From Hygrophila difformis (taxonomy: Eukaryota > Streptophyta > Magnoliopsida > Lamiales > Acanthaceae), in NCBI GenBank assembly GCA_030278955.1, contig JAOANR010000008.1, forward strand, positions 39,254,148 through 39,318,147: a stretch of 64,000 nt of DNA, read 5' to 3'. Under the pieces are notes generated by a model that saw only the letters and a list, made by a program, of their open reading frames with translations, had not been told where the DNA came from and did no database searches. Position numbers and translations under genes: made by a program. Every line of letters starts with the position of its first letter. Position 1 is the stretch's first letter. Of this stretch, positions 10,576 through 23,016 are shown in pieces.

Positions 10576-13338
10576 GTGATGGATAGGAGTTGGATGTACC
10601 GCTCTTGCCGTGAACTCGGAGAACTCACTACTGAATTTAAGAATGGAGTTGAATTATTTATACGGATGTCCCATCAAAACCCAGATGCGGATATAGCCCA
10701 AGGAAGATTAAGGTGTCCGTGTAAGAAATGTAGGAACAAATGTTATCAAGTAGATGATGACATTAGATATCATTTAAAGCGTTATGGATTTGTCTCCAAT
10801 TATGAGAGGTGGACGTGTCACGGTGAGCCACATCAATTTAGTCGGTACTACGAGGATGATGTGGGCACTGCGGGTGCGTCGGGACATGAAAGTGACTACA
10901 TACAAATGTTAATAGATGGAACGGGATTTGGTATCCCCGACACAGTATCACATGAGGAGGAAGATGTACCGAGGCCTCATGAGGAGCCTAATGCACAAGA
11001 GAAATTGTTTTTTCGTATGTTGGAGGCGGCAGACAAGGATTTGTGGCCTGGCTGCAAGAAAATGACCCTACTGTCCACTATTGCGAGGTTGTTGAATATT
11101 AAGTCTGAGCACAACTTATCGGAGAGGTGCTTCGATACTTTGTGCCAACTAATTATTGACACACTCCCCGAGGATAATTCCATGGTTAAAAATTTTTACG
11201 AGGCTAAGAAACTACTTGAGGGATTGGGGTTGCCCGTTCAGAAGATTGACTGTTGTGGCAAAGGGTGTATGTTATTCTGGCGCGATGATGCGGACTTAGA
11301 TAGATGTAAGTTTTGTGACGAGTCTCGATATAGAGATGGGAGTTCTAATTCACGGATTGCACGGAAATATATGTTCTATTTTCCCCTGAAAAACAGATTG
11401 AAGAGATTGTATGCTTCTGAGGCGACTGCAAAGTATATGACGTGGCATGTCGGACACCATCATGGCGCGTCCGGGGAGATGTGTCACCCTTGCGACTCGA
11501 AGGCATGGAAGGACTTTGATACAGTACACCCAGATTTTAGTACGGAGGGTCGGAATGTTCGATTGGGCTTATGTACGGATGGTTTTCAACCGTTTGGTCA
11601 ATCGGGCTCCCAATACTCTTGCTGGCCAGTCATATTGACACCTTACAATCTCCCTCTCGATATGTGTATGAAGGATGAATATATGTTTTTGACTTGCATA
11701 ATTCCTGGAAAATCAAGCCCAAAACAGAGGATCGATGTTTACCTACAGCCCCTGATCGACGAACTCCGGGAGTTATGGGATGTTGGGATCACAACATTTG
11801 ACACGAGTAGAAAACAGAACTTTCAGTTGAAAGCGGCATTGATGTGGACGATTGGTGATTTCCCGGCGTATGCTATGTTGTCGGGTTGGAGCACTTATGG
11901 GAAAACAGCGTGCCCAGTGTGTATGGAAGACACAGAATCTACACGGCTTAAAGAGGGTGGGAAACAGTCGTGGTTTCACTTGCCGGACCCGTTCAATTCA
12001 GATGGATGTACCCGTATGAAAGGTATTATTTATATGTTGTTATTTATAAAATGTATTGCATATTACTCACATAATTGTCCTACATTTAATCCATATGTAC
12101 CATTCTTATTCTAGATATCTCAATCGATTAAAGCGTACCGTGCGAAACAAGGCACACGTTGAAGGTAGCATTTGCAATGCGTATATGGTTCGTGAGGCAT
12201 CAATTTTCTGCTCTCATTACTTTGAGAGACATGTATTCACGCGCGAGCGGAATGTGCCAAGGAACGATGATGGAGGGACAATTCAATACGACGAACATCT
12301 TCCGAGCATATTCAAACATGCGGGTCGAGCCCAAGGAAAGTCTAAGAAGAGATTGTTGTCGGTACAAGAGTTAAAAGCCATTCACAATTACCTCCTCATG
12401 AATTGCAAAGAAATGGACCCTTATCTCGTGTAAGTAGTAGATAAAATTTGTTTTCATAATAAGATATGTAAATTAATGTTCCAATATTTTCTGTATAATA
12501 ACAATGTCCTCTTCATACAAATAGGATGTACGAACAACATCTACACAATATCAGGCCGAGAATAAGCGAGGCAGATAAGCAAACTGCAATAGCAGACGAT
12601 TTCCCTCGTTGGTTGGAGGAGCATGTGATTCAAAATCCGCCCGAAAATCCATGTTTGAGCCATATAGCACAGGGGCCACTTCCCACGTGCAATTCATATA
12701 GCATGTACTTCATTAATGGGATGAAATTTCATACGGAATCACATGGCATGAACAGATCGACCTACAACAGTGGTGTATGTCTACCGAGCACGTCAGGAGA
12801 CTACTACGGGATCATCGAAGAGATCATTGTTGTAGAGTACCCGGCACTGCCTCTCAAGCAAATAACCTTCTTCAAATGTAAATGGTTTGATCCACGCGAA
12901 GGCATTGGAACACGCACCCATTTGAATTACAAGCTTGTTGAGATTAACAAGTCAAAGTCCCTCCCAATATATGATCCTTTTATATATGCTTTCCAAGCGG
13001 AACAGGTGTGTTATGCGTCGTTCCCAACCACACGCTCAAGTGCCGGTACGAATGAATGGTTGGCGGTATGTAAGGTGAAACCTAGGGGTGTAATAACCGT
13101 TAGATCTGGGGAAGAACCCGACGCATTTCAGGTCGACGCCCCAGAGCATCTGAGTATCGCCACTACAAGTTTCACGTCTGGAAGGGAGCGTCTAGCAGAC
13201 ACTGTTGTCCAATACATGGACCTTCAGAGGGATGATGACGTTGTCTCAGAATCTTCGGATGACACTGCTTCTAGTTCAGATGACACTGATCCGGATGATC
13301 CATCTCAGGAGACTTCGGATGAGGATTTCCAACTTTGA
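10576..13338 (+). pseudogene. TNP2-like CACTA transposase, internally deleted
   Basis: Exon A (10576-12022) starts MMDRSWMY and carries the transposase-associated zinc region (CPCKKC, near residues 48-53). It continues into the TNP2 catalytic region with LCTDGFQPFG and WSTYGKTACPVC. At about 12000-12006 the frame jumps directly to the DUF4218-type C-terminal block (MYPYER at 12006-12022), out of frame. The middle of the protein, including the DVMHxEKN block usual in TNP2, is missing. After a GT-AG intron (12023-12114) exon B (12115-12429) and exon C (12525-13338, DUF4216-like, acidic Ser/Asp-rich tail) keep correct splice phase. The lesion is therefore one internal deletion in an otherwise well-kept gene. 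Confidence 0.88.
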
Positions 13339-13439
13339 AATGTGATTTACGTCTTATATACTTGCAGTACATTTCACTATCTTTGTACATGTTTTATTTG
13401 GAAATATCGCTAATTCCTTATAAATTTGGCCTTGTACAG

Positions 13440-15208
13440 ATGTCTGACCGAGGGGGGGGATCGTCTTCGAACACGCCGCAGCGAAACATTACACCGGCCG
13501 AGGAGGCGGAGAGGATCCGGAGGGCGAGGGAGGCTTACAGGCGACGGATGGCGGGTAATTGTCACGATACTTATCTCTATTACTATTTGATGAAGTCACA
13601 GTTTCCTAATTATTACTTCTTGTATTTCAGTTGCTAGTGCCGGCGCGGAGGAGCAAACCGGCGTGCACGATTCCGACGAGGCTGTGCCAGAGACGCCACC
13701 CCCACCCCCACCTCCACCCACACAAACACCAGGTATTATCTGTTTTAAAATATAGTTACCTTAAAAATTGCATATTAATATACCCATTTGTTCGGTTTTA
13801 GGATCCGTTGGCTCTACGCAATCTACTCCTCCCTCTGCTCAGCAGGGGAATGACAGGGTGCTTCTGGCGCCGAATGCCACTGATGGGATGTAAGTCATAT
13901 TACATTAAATTAAATTAATAATCTGATTTGTATCTTTATAGAAAATGTGTATTCATGTTATGTCTGTCAACAACTTTCATTGTATTACAGTATTGACTTC
14001 CCGAACGCAGTCGTGAGGAAGATTACGGATATATTTCCCAGGCGTGCAGATGTAAACGGGATTAGCTGGGGGAAGGTTTCAAAGGAGACAAAGGAGTTCT
14101 ATTGGGGAGAGTTCCAGGTATGATGTGTAATAATGTGTAATTTTCACACCACTTATTTTATTGAATATTAACTCAATCTGCAGAAAGTTGCTCGTTGGGC
14201 TCCCGAGCATGCTCTTGCTGTAAGGAAAGAATGGGAAAAGAAGAACATAGCACGGTGAGTTGTAAATTACAGGATAAATGAGTTTTATTGTGTAATACGT
14301 GGGAGTATCATTACCTTAGTTGCAAGTAATTTAACAGGTACAAGGATTACACGTTGGACATACGAAGTAAGAAAAAACCGATGCCGGGCGATGCAGTGGT
14401 GGCTGAGAATTGGAGACGAATATGGGATTCCCAAGCCTTCAAGAATAAGAGCAAGACGGGAAAGCTGAACAGACGGCGCGGTCAGGAGGATGCACCGGCC
14501 CTCCCCACACACACTGCAGGATCCAAGACATTCCGTGCCACCCGTGATGACATGGTATTTTTTTAACCTCACTTAGTTCTAATTTTATAATATAGTTGAA
14601 TGACATTGTCTTATTACACTGATGATTTATGAAATTTATAGTCGACTGCTAAGGATGGGCCAGTTCACTTGCACGAGCTCCATGAGCACACACATACAAG
14701 AAAGCACCAGAAGGATAATTGGGTCCGAGAAAAGTCGAAGGATCTTCAGGTACAAATTGTAAATATCGTGGGAGGATTATGGTTTGCCTAGATACTAACT
14801 TATTTAAATTCAATTTTTTATCTTATTAAACAGGATGAGTTTAATGCCGTTGTTGAGACTTTGACCCAAGATCCGGAGATTGGTAGCAGCTTCGATCCAG
14901 ATCGCCTCTTCCTAGACGTTGTTGGTGGCCAAGACAGGCGGAAGGCGGTCTATGGCATAGGCTCAGTAGCCAGGTCGCTCAGGCCTACGGATGCAGTTCA
15001 TTCCACCCCTCCACCGCCTACTTCTCAGTATGTCACGCAGGCACAGTTGGATGCGCAGTTTGAGGAGTATAGGGCGACTCTAGATCGGCTCGCACAGTCA
15101 CAGATGACCATGGCGGAGCAGATGGAGAGATGGCTGGGAGTTCGGGGTCCTCGGTCTCCAGACCGCGGGGATGATGGATTGGGAGGTGGTGGTTCTGCTG
15201 TTCATTGA
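13440..15208 (+). CDS. TNPA-like / Transposase_24 accessory protein of CACTA, eight exons, intact
   Basis: The exons 13440-13554, 13631-13732, 13802-13889, 13991-14117, 14184-14254, 14338-14554, 14642-14749 and 14834-15208 all have GT...AG borders. They join in phase to 1203 bases, giving 400 residues and no internal stop. The N-terminus is Arg/Glu-rich, then a Pro-rich linker. The core has W-rich helices (ISWGKVSKETKEFYWGEFQ, then ENWRRIWDSQAFKNKSK) and the NRR...GSKTFRA pattern of plant Ptta/En/Spm proteins (PF03004). The C-terminal helix (AQLDAQFEEYRATLDRL) may dimerise. In En/Spm the second gene product binds subterminal motifs, which are abundant here. Confidence 0.85.
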
Positions 15209-15520
15209 CTTGTCGTTGATTATGTCATTTTACTTAGCTTGTCAACTTTGGATACTTGTCGTGCTTTGATCATTTTGTACTTATGTTTGTGGACCTTGTT
15301 TAATTGAACTTGTTGGCATCGGACTTGAAGTAACGTATTATAGTGATCGTTGACTAGCAATCATATGTACTTGTCGTCTTTTCGAACCTTTATTGTTGTT
15401 TGGAAGTTTGGCATGAATTTAGATTAAGAATTCTGGCTTGTTGAGATTGTTGGTTATTGTTTGCTTTGATATGCAGGGTGGCATGAAAAAAACCAGCCAA
15501 AACAGGCTGCTGTTTCAGGA
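15209..15520 (+). other. 3' untranslated region of the CACTA second gene
   Basis: T-rich non-coding sequence between the stop codon and the right subterminal repeats. No gene is seen. Confidence 0.5.
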
Positions 15521-15826
15521 TTACCGACCGCATATGCGGTCGGTAATCGGTCGCTAAAGAGAGGGACCAGAAGGTCCTGCAGGCCGAATTACCAACCAAA
15601 GGTTGGTCGGGAAGTCGGTCGCTGAATATTGCCGACCGCATGTCGGTCGGCAAAGCGGTCGCCAAACTCACCGACCCCTCAGCTTTTGGTCGCCCCACGG
15701 ATGCATACCAAGAATATACCGACCGTCATTTTCGGTCGGTAAGCCGGTCGGCAACTCCGGAGACGACCCGTCCAACGGTGTTGCCGACGCATTTGACGGT
15801 CGGTATTCCCGCTTTTTCTTGTAGTG
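15521..15826. repeat. CACTA right subterminal repeats and TIR
   Basis: Repeated CCGACCG motifs, often as hairpins (for example ACCGACCGCATATGCGGTCG at about 15523), lead to the terminal CGGTATTCCCGC...TTCTTGTAGTG. Confidence 0.85.
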
Positions 15827-15854
15827 TTTCATTTTCCATTCAGCGTGTACATGC

Positions 15855-15948
15855 CAGGATCCAGTTTTAATGTGATTTATTCCCAAGACCGGTACTAAAA
15901 TCAGGATCCAGTTTTAATGTGATTTATTCCCAAGATCGGTACTGAAAT
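15855..15948. repeat. 47-bp tandem duplication in the left LARD LTR
   Basis: Two adjacent copies begin CAGGATCCAGTTTTAATGTG, with three or four differences between them. The right LTR has one copy, so the duplication arose after insertion. Confidence 0.9.
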
Positions 15949-16409
15949 CTAATTTCCACTTTTTATCTCCCGATTTAGCAAAGTAGAAATCATACAGATT
16001 AGATTCCAACATTTAAATTATGCAGAACAGTGTAAACACGATAATTTAAACATAGAACATATTAATACTTCCATAATAGAAACAATCCGTACTTCAAAGT
16101 GATTCTGAACTCCCGTTCTAGAATACTTCTAACACGAACAACATAGAAATCCATTTATAAATATGAAAATAGTAGGAAATAATGTTCAAAAGCAAATCCT
16201 AAACATTACAAAGCGAGAAAAAGAAAGACAACACCTAGAATGCGAAGAACACAGTCAGAAAGACGTTTTGTTCACTTCCTCCGGCATGGTTCGGTGTTAT
16301 CGGCCTTCTTCTTCAAGGTTGCAGAGATGTATATGTCGAAATTATGAGTCTGGAATGAAGAGAATGACGAAAAACGGGCATAAAAACTGAGTTCGGGAGG
16401 TTGAAAAAC

Positions 16410-16685
16410 TGCTCAACCGCGACTGTGGCACGCCATTGGCGCTCGGAAGGGGTTTCCGGCACCACCACGTTGAAGCGGCACATCCTGGAACTTTTTCACG
16501 CTCGGCGCCAAAAGTGGCGCTCGGAGGCCATTTCCGGCGCCGCCATGCACGTGCGGCGCATCCTGAAGCTTTTTCATCTCTTAAATTTTTCTAAGTGTTG
16601 AAACGGCGCCTGGGTGGCGCTCTGAGGTCTTTTTGGGCGCCGCCATGCTAATGTGGCGCATCCTGGGCACACTTCAGGGTTGTAA
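16410..16685. repeat. GC-rich tandem repeats with GGCGCC cores in LARD LTR (left copy)
   Basis: Three diverged units of roughly 90-100 bp share TGGCGCTCGGAGG, GGCGCCGCCATG and GGCGCATCCTG. The right LTR has the matching array at about 22325-22570. The surroundings are AT-rich. Confidence 0.75.
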
Positions 16686-16966
16686 AATCTGAATTTGACA
16701 ATCTTTATCTTACGAATATCATCTTTTCTTCATTTGAATACCTGAAACACCATTGCAATGAATTAGGTTTTCCAAAGTCTTATTAAAAACACATAAAAAC
16801 ATGGTAAATTTAACCTAAATAAGCCAAATCTAACCATGATGACTTGAAAAATAAAAACACATGAAATACACCTAAAAGTGCAATAAATTAATGTAAAATG
16901 CACTCATTTTGGACATATTTTAGTACAATTCAAGCTTGTATAGGTATGGTTTCACAGGGTGCATCA

Positions 16967-17013
16967 ATATCCTCACACTTAAACATTGCTCGTCCCTTGA
17001 GCAATAAATCGAA
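16967..17013 (-). promoter_or_regulatory. Polypurine tract and hairpin at the 3' LTR of the LARD
   Basis: The plus strand reads ATATCCTCACACTTAAAC, purine-rich on the sense strand, directly against the LTR end GCATCA (16961-16966). It is followed by the perfect hairpin ATTGCTCgtcccttGAGCAAT. This is the expected plus-strand priming site. Confidence 0.75.
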
Positions 17014-20000
17014 TAGCACATCAACATGCCAACCGAGATAATAAAGATAAAGCTTGAATTGTTCTGCAAAATCCAAGATTTCAACAACACAATGAGCTAA
17101 ATAGATTTAGAAGTTTAATGTTTTAGAACTAAGTAAACTGTCATGCATCAGCTGTCAAAACCAGGTATCTAAAACACTTACAGTACAAAAAGCAGATTAA
17201 TCAAACATAACAACTCGAAATGGGAGAGCATATAATGTAAATATGCTTTTCTATTTACGTCTTCAAATATGCTCAATTAATGACTCGGTTTCACAATTAC
17301 TCAAAGATACTTTGGCTGAGTTGTAGACGGTTGAATTCCAAAAGCTACTAATGTCAAAGAGCGCGTGCCAGTCATATAGTCAAGAGTTTATTTATTTTCT
17401 ATTTAATGCCCCTTTATTCGGATTGTTTTTTAATCTTGCATTTTCTCATTTTTCTTTTCTTTTCTTTTTGCAAGATTTAATTGCTTTTTTTTTATTTTTT
17501 TATATGGGTTTTGCTCTGACTTTATTTGTAACTAAGAATTTAAAGAGACATGAAACGAGCATATTCATATATAAATAATGATAACTCTCCACATAACAAG
17601 TAAACCAGTCTTATTAATCAAAAAATTTCTGCAAAGTAAATAGAATTGTCACCAAAATCCGAACAGCTATCATGACAGTTTAGCAAAGACTAAAACTTTA
17701 AGCTAAGAATCACATTACTCATTAAGTTGTAAAATCAGATCTAAGCAGAACAGTTAGACTTATTTGGATTTTCTCCAGATTGGCTGTGATGTGATAACTC
17801 AAATAATAGCACACTGTGAAAACACCATTTAATTTAACATGATCAACATATCCAACCTAAAGTATTTACCATATTTATTCTAAACATAAGGAAATATTAA
17901 AAACATAACTAAGCTCTTACCAATTTATTCCCATGCAAATTAGTAAACATAAAACATGAAAAGATCACACCAGGAATGTTTAGGGCTTTAAATTTCACTT
18001 CATTATCACGGCTGTCATCTTGCTCCTTTCTTGGCATATCCTGCTTCTAATATGTATATATAGCAATCACTCAAGCAAATATGATTGTTAGTGCATATGA
18101 GAATTCCAAAGTAATCAGAATCATAAAACACCATCTATAACTCAAATTATAACATTTTAACAACAATTTCCAGCAACTTTAATAAGTATGGACAGATTTG
18201 ATCGATATTAAATTTCAGAATTCACCAAAAGCAAAACATCATAGGTTCTAGAGCAGAATTTACAGCAAAATGCCAATAACTATAGCAAAATATACCCTCA
18301 TTCTTTATGATAACTCAATCCTGGATAATGTACTAAATAAATGGTTTATGCATTGAATAAACTAAATGGACCTGTTGATGAAGAATTTCGAGAATGTGAT
18401 CATAATAGAAACTCCTCCATCCTCACACTTAAACTGAACTACCAATTTAGTTTAAGTGCATAATGAAAGATTTAAAATGTGGGATTAAAACTTTTTAATT
18501 TCAAAATAAGATTATAGCATGCATTTAAAAAGTTAGACTGAATTAGATCATACCTTTTAAATAGATAAAAATTTTCAGCTTTTTTAATATGATCTATACA
18601 TCATAATTTATTGATTTTAATGCCTGCATTGTGTAAAATCATAAAAGATTCGACAATTCAACGACATTAATCCCGCTTCTTTCATCAATTATCATGGTTA
18701 TTTACTTTCATATTATCAAATCAACAGCTCACAACATTCCAGTTTACCATGATTTAAGTAAGAACTATTTTATTAGAATTAAAAACATGCATAAACATAA
18801 CTTAAACATAAATGTAAACTTAACCACATGCTCACCATATTAAATACAAATAAACCACCTAAGTAGTGCATAGCAGAGCAAATCAATATTCATAGCAAAA
18901 ATATCCAACCAAGTAGCAAGGTATTTCTTATACATTATTTGTAGAACCTGGTTACACAAAAACTTTGGGTTAGTGTTAAATATATGTATTGCTCCCCATC
19001 CTTACACTTAAGTTTAAACCAAAAGTTTAACTTAAGTGCAATGTATAAAGCAAACATATATCAACCTAGAATGTGGGATTTAAACAACTAAATGACCAAT
19101 ATATTTTATTTTAAAAGCTATAAGTTCTAAGTCTCTTACAAATTCAAGAAAATCACTTTCTAGAACTTAAAACTTATTTTTAAAAAGAACATATTTTTAA
19201 GTTATAAAAACTCCCTTTTTGTTAAAAATTTCAGATTTAATGCTTAAAGCTAACCAAATTAGCAAACTAGTTCTTATTAATGATTCAAAATAATGATCAA
19301 GACCTTTTAGTTTATTTTTTTAAATAACATAAGTTTGCCTTTTTAGTTAAAAAATCATAGGATGAGTTTGTATAATAAAAATGTTTCTTTTTCATAAATT
19401 AGAAAAACATGAAGTTTCAAGCTTTAATGTTACCAAAATTTATTAATGTAGATTAAAACAACATGCTTAACAATATTCATAGATCAACTTAAAAGATTAA
19501 ACATGTTATTTTAACACATTTTTATAAAAAATTTCAGATTTCAGATACTGTAATACCATTTTCCAAAGAGCTGTAATCTGAAATTTTACAAACACTCTAT
19601 AAATGTTGGCATATGGCTTGAAAATATGTTCTAACACTCATATTGTTAATTTTAAACAAGAATTTATACACTTAAACCAATTTTAATCCCACATTCTACA
19701 TAACCCAAAATTTAATTAACAACACAAATACTAACAATAACACATACCAAATCACAAAATTGGATGAATTATTGAACTAGGACAGCTATTCTTACCTCAA
19801 ATTGAATACATTTCAGCTTCTACTTTTACCACATAACATGCACTACTTAATTATCAAATTAGAAATATGGTGGACATATTTTATTAACTAAATTAAAAAC
19901 CTTAACAAATAAGCATAGCATGACATAAAATGAAAATAAAAACATGTATAAACAATAAATATGATAATAAAGACAAAAAAAACATACTATTATTATTTTT

Positions 20001-21209
20001 ATTTTTTTTAAGGAACTGTGGTGGAAGAGAAATTGAGGATGATGACTGCGGTTGTGAGATTCAATAGAGAGGGGAATGTGAAAGAGAGAACAGGAGGGAG
20101 ATGACTATTTTTCTTTTTAAAGGTTTAAATTAAATGGGTAGGTTTTTAACTCAATTAAAGGATCAAAGATTAATTTTGAGTGAATTGAGGATGAATTGGA
20201 ATGGATTTGAAGCATAAAAGTTTGTAAAAATCCGAGTTTGGCAAAAACCCAGTGGTTCCCATTTTATGCTACATATAGTACTCAAATAAGTTTTTACGCA
20301 TCATTGGCAAACATGACGCCCAAAATGCCTTGCTTGTGTTACTTTTGGTGCTTAACTGAGTTTTCGAAAACCATTTATGAAAAGTAGCATCTAAAACTCA
20401 GTATTTGTATAAATTTTGTAGCAAAAATACATGGCGTGATTTGTTTAATTGAAACCTAATATTCCAGGATCACCAATAAATGGCGTGATAGAACTAAAAT
20501 AAAATCAAACATATTAAGCAAAAGACATAAATAACTTTTGCTAAGCATGCAAAGGCAGTATGTGAATTTCATTTCCTAATTAGCTTTCAAAGACAAACGC
20601 ACCATTTTCTAAATTAAAGCTCTAAATGGTAGGTGCACTTCCATGATCCTATCATTCATGAGTTATAAGGTCAAATTGCACATCTTTATACAACAATTTA
20701 AATAAAGATAATGCAATCATAGGAGAATTATTGATAAACATTGTATAATATCAACATTCCCTTAAAAAAAAAAAAACTCATTAAAGTTGTAATGTTGTCA
20801 AGAAGTGGAATTTAATCTCAAACTTTAGCTCTAGCATCCGTTCTCAACACTTGTTGTAATGCATTTAATTGAAAGCCATCTAATTTATTAAGAAATACGT
20901 ACCTCAAGTTTGTTGTTAATACCTTTAAATAAAATGTAAGTGGCCTTTTCAATAAAGGCTATCCACTTGAAATCCTCAATTATATATGCTGCATACAACT
21001 CGCCGCCATCCTCACACTTGTTCTCTTGCAAATCTTCCTCTTTGTTTGATGAGAACTCAATATTCTATCAACTTTCAGGATCACACACTGATTTAGCTCG
21101 ATGCCCTTGCACAACATAGAATAGCAAAAAGTTATAACAATATTTAAAAAGTAGAAATAACATAAATATATTTAAATGAACTTAAAACAACATAATTTTC
21201 ACAATAATT
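17014..21209 (-). other. LARD non-coding interior
   Basis: AT-rich sequence with no credible coding frame in six frames. It contains further copies of the polypurine/hairpin module: 18417-18460 (CACTTAAACT...AGTTTAAGTG hairpin), 18996-19042 (CACTTAAGTTTAAAC...GTTTAACTTAAGTG), and a purine tract without a clear hairpin at about 21005-21020. A T-rich run lies at about 17384-17505. A GC-poor but CT/AG-shifted patch at 20005-20100 includes AGAGAGAACAGGAGGGAG. Confidence 0.75.
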
Positions 21210-21226
21210 CCCCGGCAACGGCGCCA
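21210..21226 (-). promoter_or_regulatory. Primer binding site, tRNA-Asp (LARD)
   Basis: The minus strand reads TGGCGCCGTTGCCGGGG six bases inside the right LTR (21233). Confidence 0.92.
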
Positions 21227-21232
21227 CAAACT

Positions 21233-22871
21233 TGATGAATGATTTTCACTACTCATATTTTACCACAAGCGGATGGTTGTCATCAAGTAATAAAGCTGGT
21301 GAATACCGGGTCCATCCACGAGGAATTTAGAATATTATTTCATTCTGGAGAAAACTTGGTCATTTTAAGTTCATTAATAATATATATATATATTATATTT
21401 TGAAAATAGATTGTTTGATTCTAGAGTTGATTAAATTAAAATGATAGTATTTAAAATAAATATAAAACAGATTAAAAATTTAATACAATAAAAATAAAAA
21501 TAAAATATGCTTGTAATGATTTAGAATATACCATCTTTATATAAAAATGAAATTGCATAATGATTTAGCATTTCCCAATGTCTAAAAAGATCAATTTCAG
21601 CAGAATTAATGATTTTATAAAGATTAAAAATATGACAATTTCCTAATTTTCTTAATTTGTAAAAACAGACTTCATGGAAGCAAATTCTCGCATCTAACAT
21701 TCCGCAATCATCAGTCTAGGCATAAATTTGAGTCTTTCCCAAGCATAGAAAATTTCCTATTGTGATTATATGACACATTTCATTTCCCAAATCAGTGTGT
21801 ACATGCCAGGATCCATTTTTAATGTGATTTATTCCCAAGGCCGGTACTAACATCTAATTTCCACTTTTTATCTCCCGATTTAGCAAAGTAGAAATTATAC
21901 AGATTAGATTCCAACATTTATATTATGCAGAACAATGTAAACACGATAATTTAAACATAGAACATATTAATACTTCCATAATAGAAACAATCCGTACTTC
22001 AAAGTGATTCTGAACTCCCGTTCTAGAATACTTCTAACACGAACAACATAGAAATCTGTTTATAAACATGAAAACAATAGGAAATTATGTTTAAAAGCAA
22101 ATCCTAAACATTACAAAGCGAGAAAAAGAAAGACAACACCTAGAATGCGAAGAACACAGTCAGAAAGACGTTATGTTCACTTCCTCTGGCATGGCTCGGT
22201 GTTATCGGCCTTCTTCTCCAAGGTTGCAAAGATGTATATGTCGAAATTATGAGTCTGGAATGAAGAGAATGACGAAAACAGACATAAAAACTGAGTTCGG
22301 GAGGATGAAAAACTGCTCAACCGCGACTTTGGCGCGCCATGTGGCGCTCGGAAGGGGCTTCCGGCGCCACCACATTGAAGCGGCACATCCTGGAACTTTT
22401 TCACACTCGGCGCCAAAAGTGGCGCTCGGAGGCCATTTCCGGTGCCGCCATGCACGTGCGGCGCATCCTGAAGCTTTTTCATCTCTGAAATTTTTCTAAG
22501 TGTTGAAACGGCGCCTGGGTGGCGCTCCGAGGTCTTTTTGGGCGCCGCCATGCTAATGTGGCGCATCCTGGGCACACTTCAGGGTTGTAAAATCCGAATT
22601 TGACAATCTTTATCCTCCGAACATCTTCTTTTCTTCATTTGAATGCCTGAAACACCATTGCAATGAATTAGGTTTGCCAAAGTCTTATTAAAAACACATA
22701 AAAATATGGTAAATTTAACCTAAATAAGCCAAATCTAACCATGATGACTTGAAAAATAAAAACACATGAAATACACCTAAAAGTGCAATAAATTAATGTA
22801 AAATGCACTCATTTTGGACATATTTTGGTACAATTCAAGCTTGTATAGGTGTGGTTTCACAGGGTGCATCA
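21233..22871 (-). repeat. 5' (right) LTR of the LARD
   Basis: 1639 bp, TGATGAATGA...GGGTGCATCA. It lacks the CACTA and the 47-bp duplication of the other copy and so gives the pre-insertion sequence of both. ORFs at 22173-22575 lie in the GC-rich repeats and are not supported. Confidence 0.92.
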
Positions 22872-23016
22872 ACGGGAAGACCGCTTCCGAGTCTTAGTAG
22901 ATGGAAGGGAGCTGGTGAGGCTAGCCGAAGGATGAATAATCCTCCTACGGCTAGAATCTGGAATTGAAGGAGGAACTGCAATGGACAGATTAAAAGAAGA
23001 GGATGAAGTAATATAC
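22872..23016 (-). pseudogene. Coiled-coil pseudogene, 5' continuation beyond the LARD
   Basis: Across the ACGGG target duplication the minus-strand frame (SSSFNLSIAVPPSIPDSS ... STKTRKRSSR) runs directly into the frame at 8158. It is Ser/Pro and Lys/Arg rich. Its upstream part was displaced by element F at 23017 and is not in the window. Confidence 0.6.

Larger units (their letters stand above)
8704..15826 (+). mobile_element. CACTA (En/Spm) DNA transposon
   Basis: Both ends carry a terminal inverted repeat of about 30 bp that begins CACTACAAGAAA and continues GCGGGAATACCGACCG, with two mismatches between the ends. The 3-bp duplication TTT (8701-8703 and 15827-15829) fits the superfamily. 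The right LARD LTR shows the uninterrupted site (about 21775-21790), so both borders are exact. It holds a TNP2-like transposase with a central deletion and an intact second gene of the Transposase_24 (PF03004) type. Transposition would need a full transposase from elsewhere. Confidence 0.95.
8159..16966 (-). repeat. 3' (left) LTR of the LARD, interrupted by CACTA
   Basis: Without the CACTA and one TTT duplication it is about 1.68 kb, against 1639 bp for the right LTR. Most of the excess is a 47-bp tandem duplication (15855-15901 and 15902-15948) absent from the right copy. Confidence 0.88.
8159..22871 (-). mobile_element. LARD: LTR retrotransposon with non-coding interior, carrying a CACTA insertion
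   Basis: The LTRs begin TGATGA and end GGGTGCATCA (8159-16966 with the CACTA inside, and 21233-22871). The element is flanked by the 5-bp duplication ACGGG (8154-8158 and 22872-22876). A tRNA-Asp primer site (21210-21226) abuts the right LTR on the minus strand, so the sense strand is minus. The ~4.27-kb interior has no gag or pol frame, which matches the LARD definition. Layout and primer place it near the Athila/Tat elements. The LTRs differ at many sites, so it is older than elements D and Athila here. Confidence 0.9.

Noticed and set aside
17351..17578. Phe-rich 75-codon ORF in the LARD interior
   Set aside because: It reads through a T-rich tract and has no coding features.
22173..22575. 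108- and 132-codon ORFs in the LARD LTR
   Set aside because: Both cover the GGCGCC repeat array; the left LTR copy breaks them.
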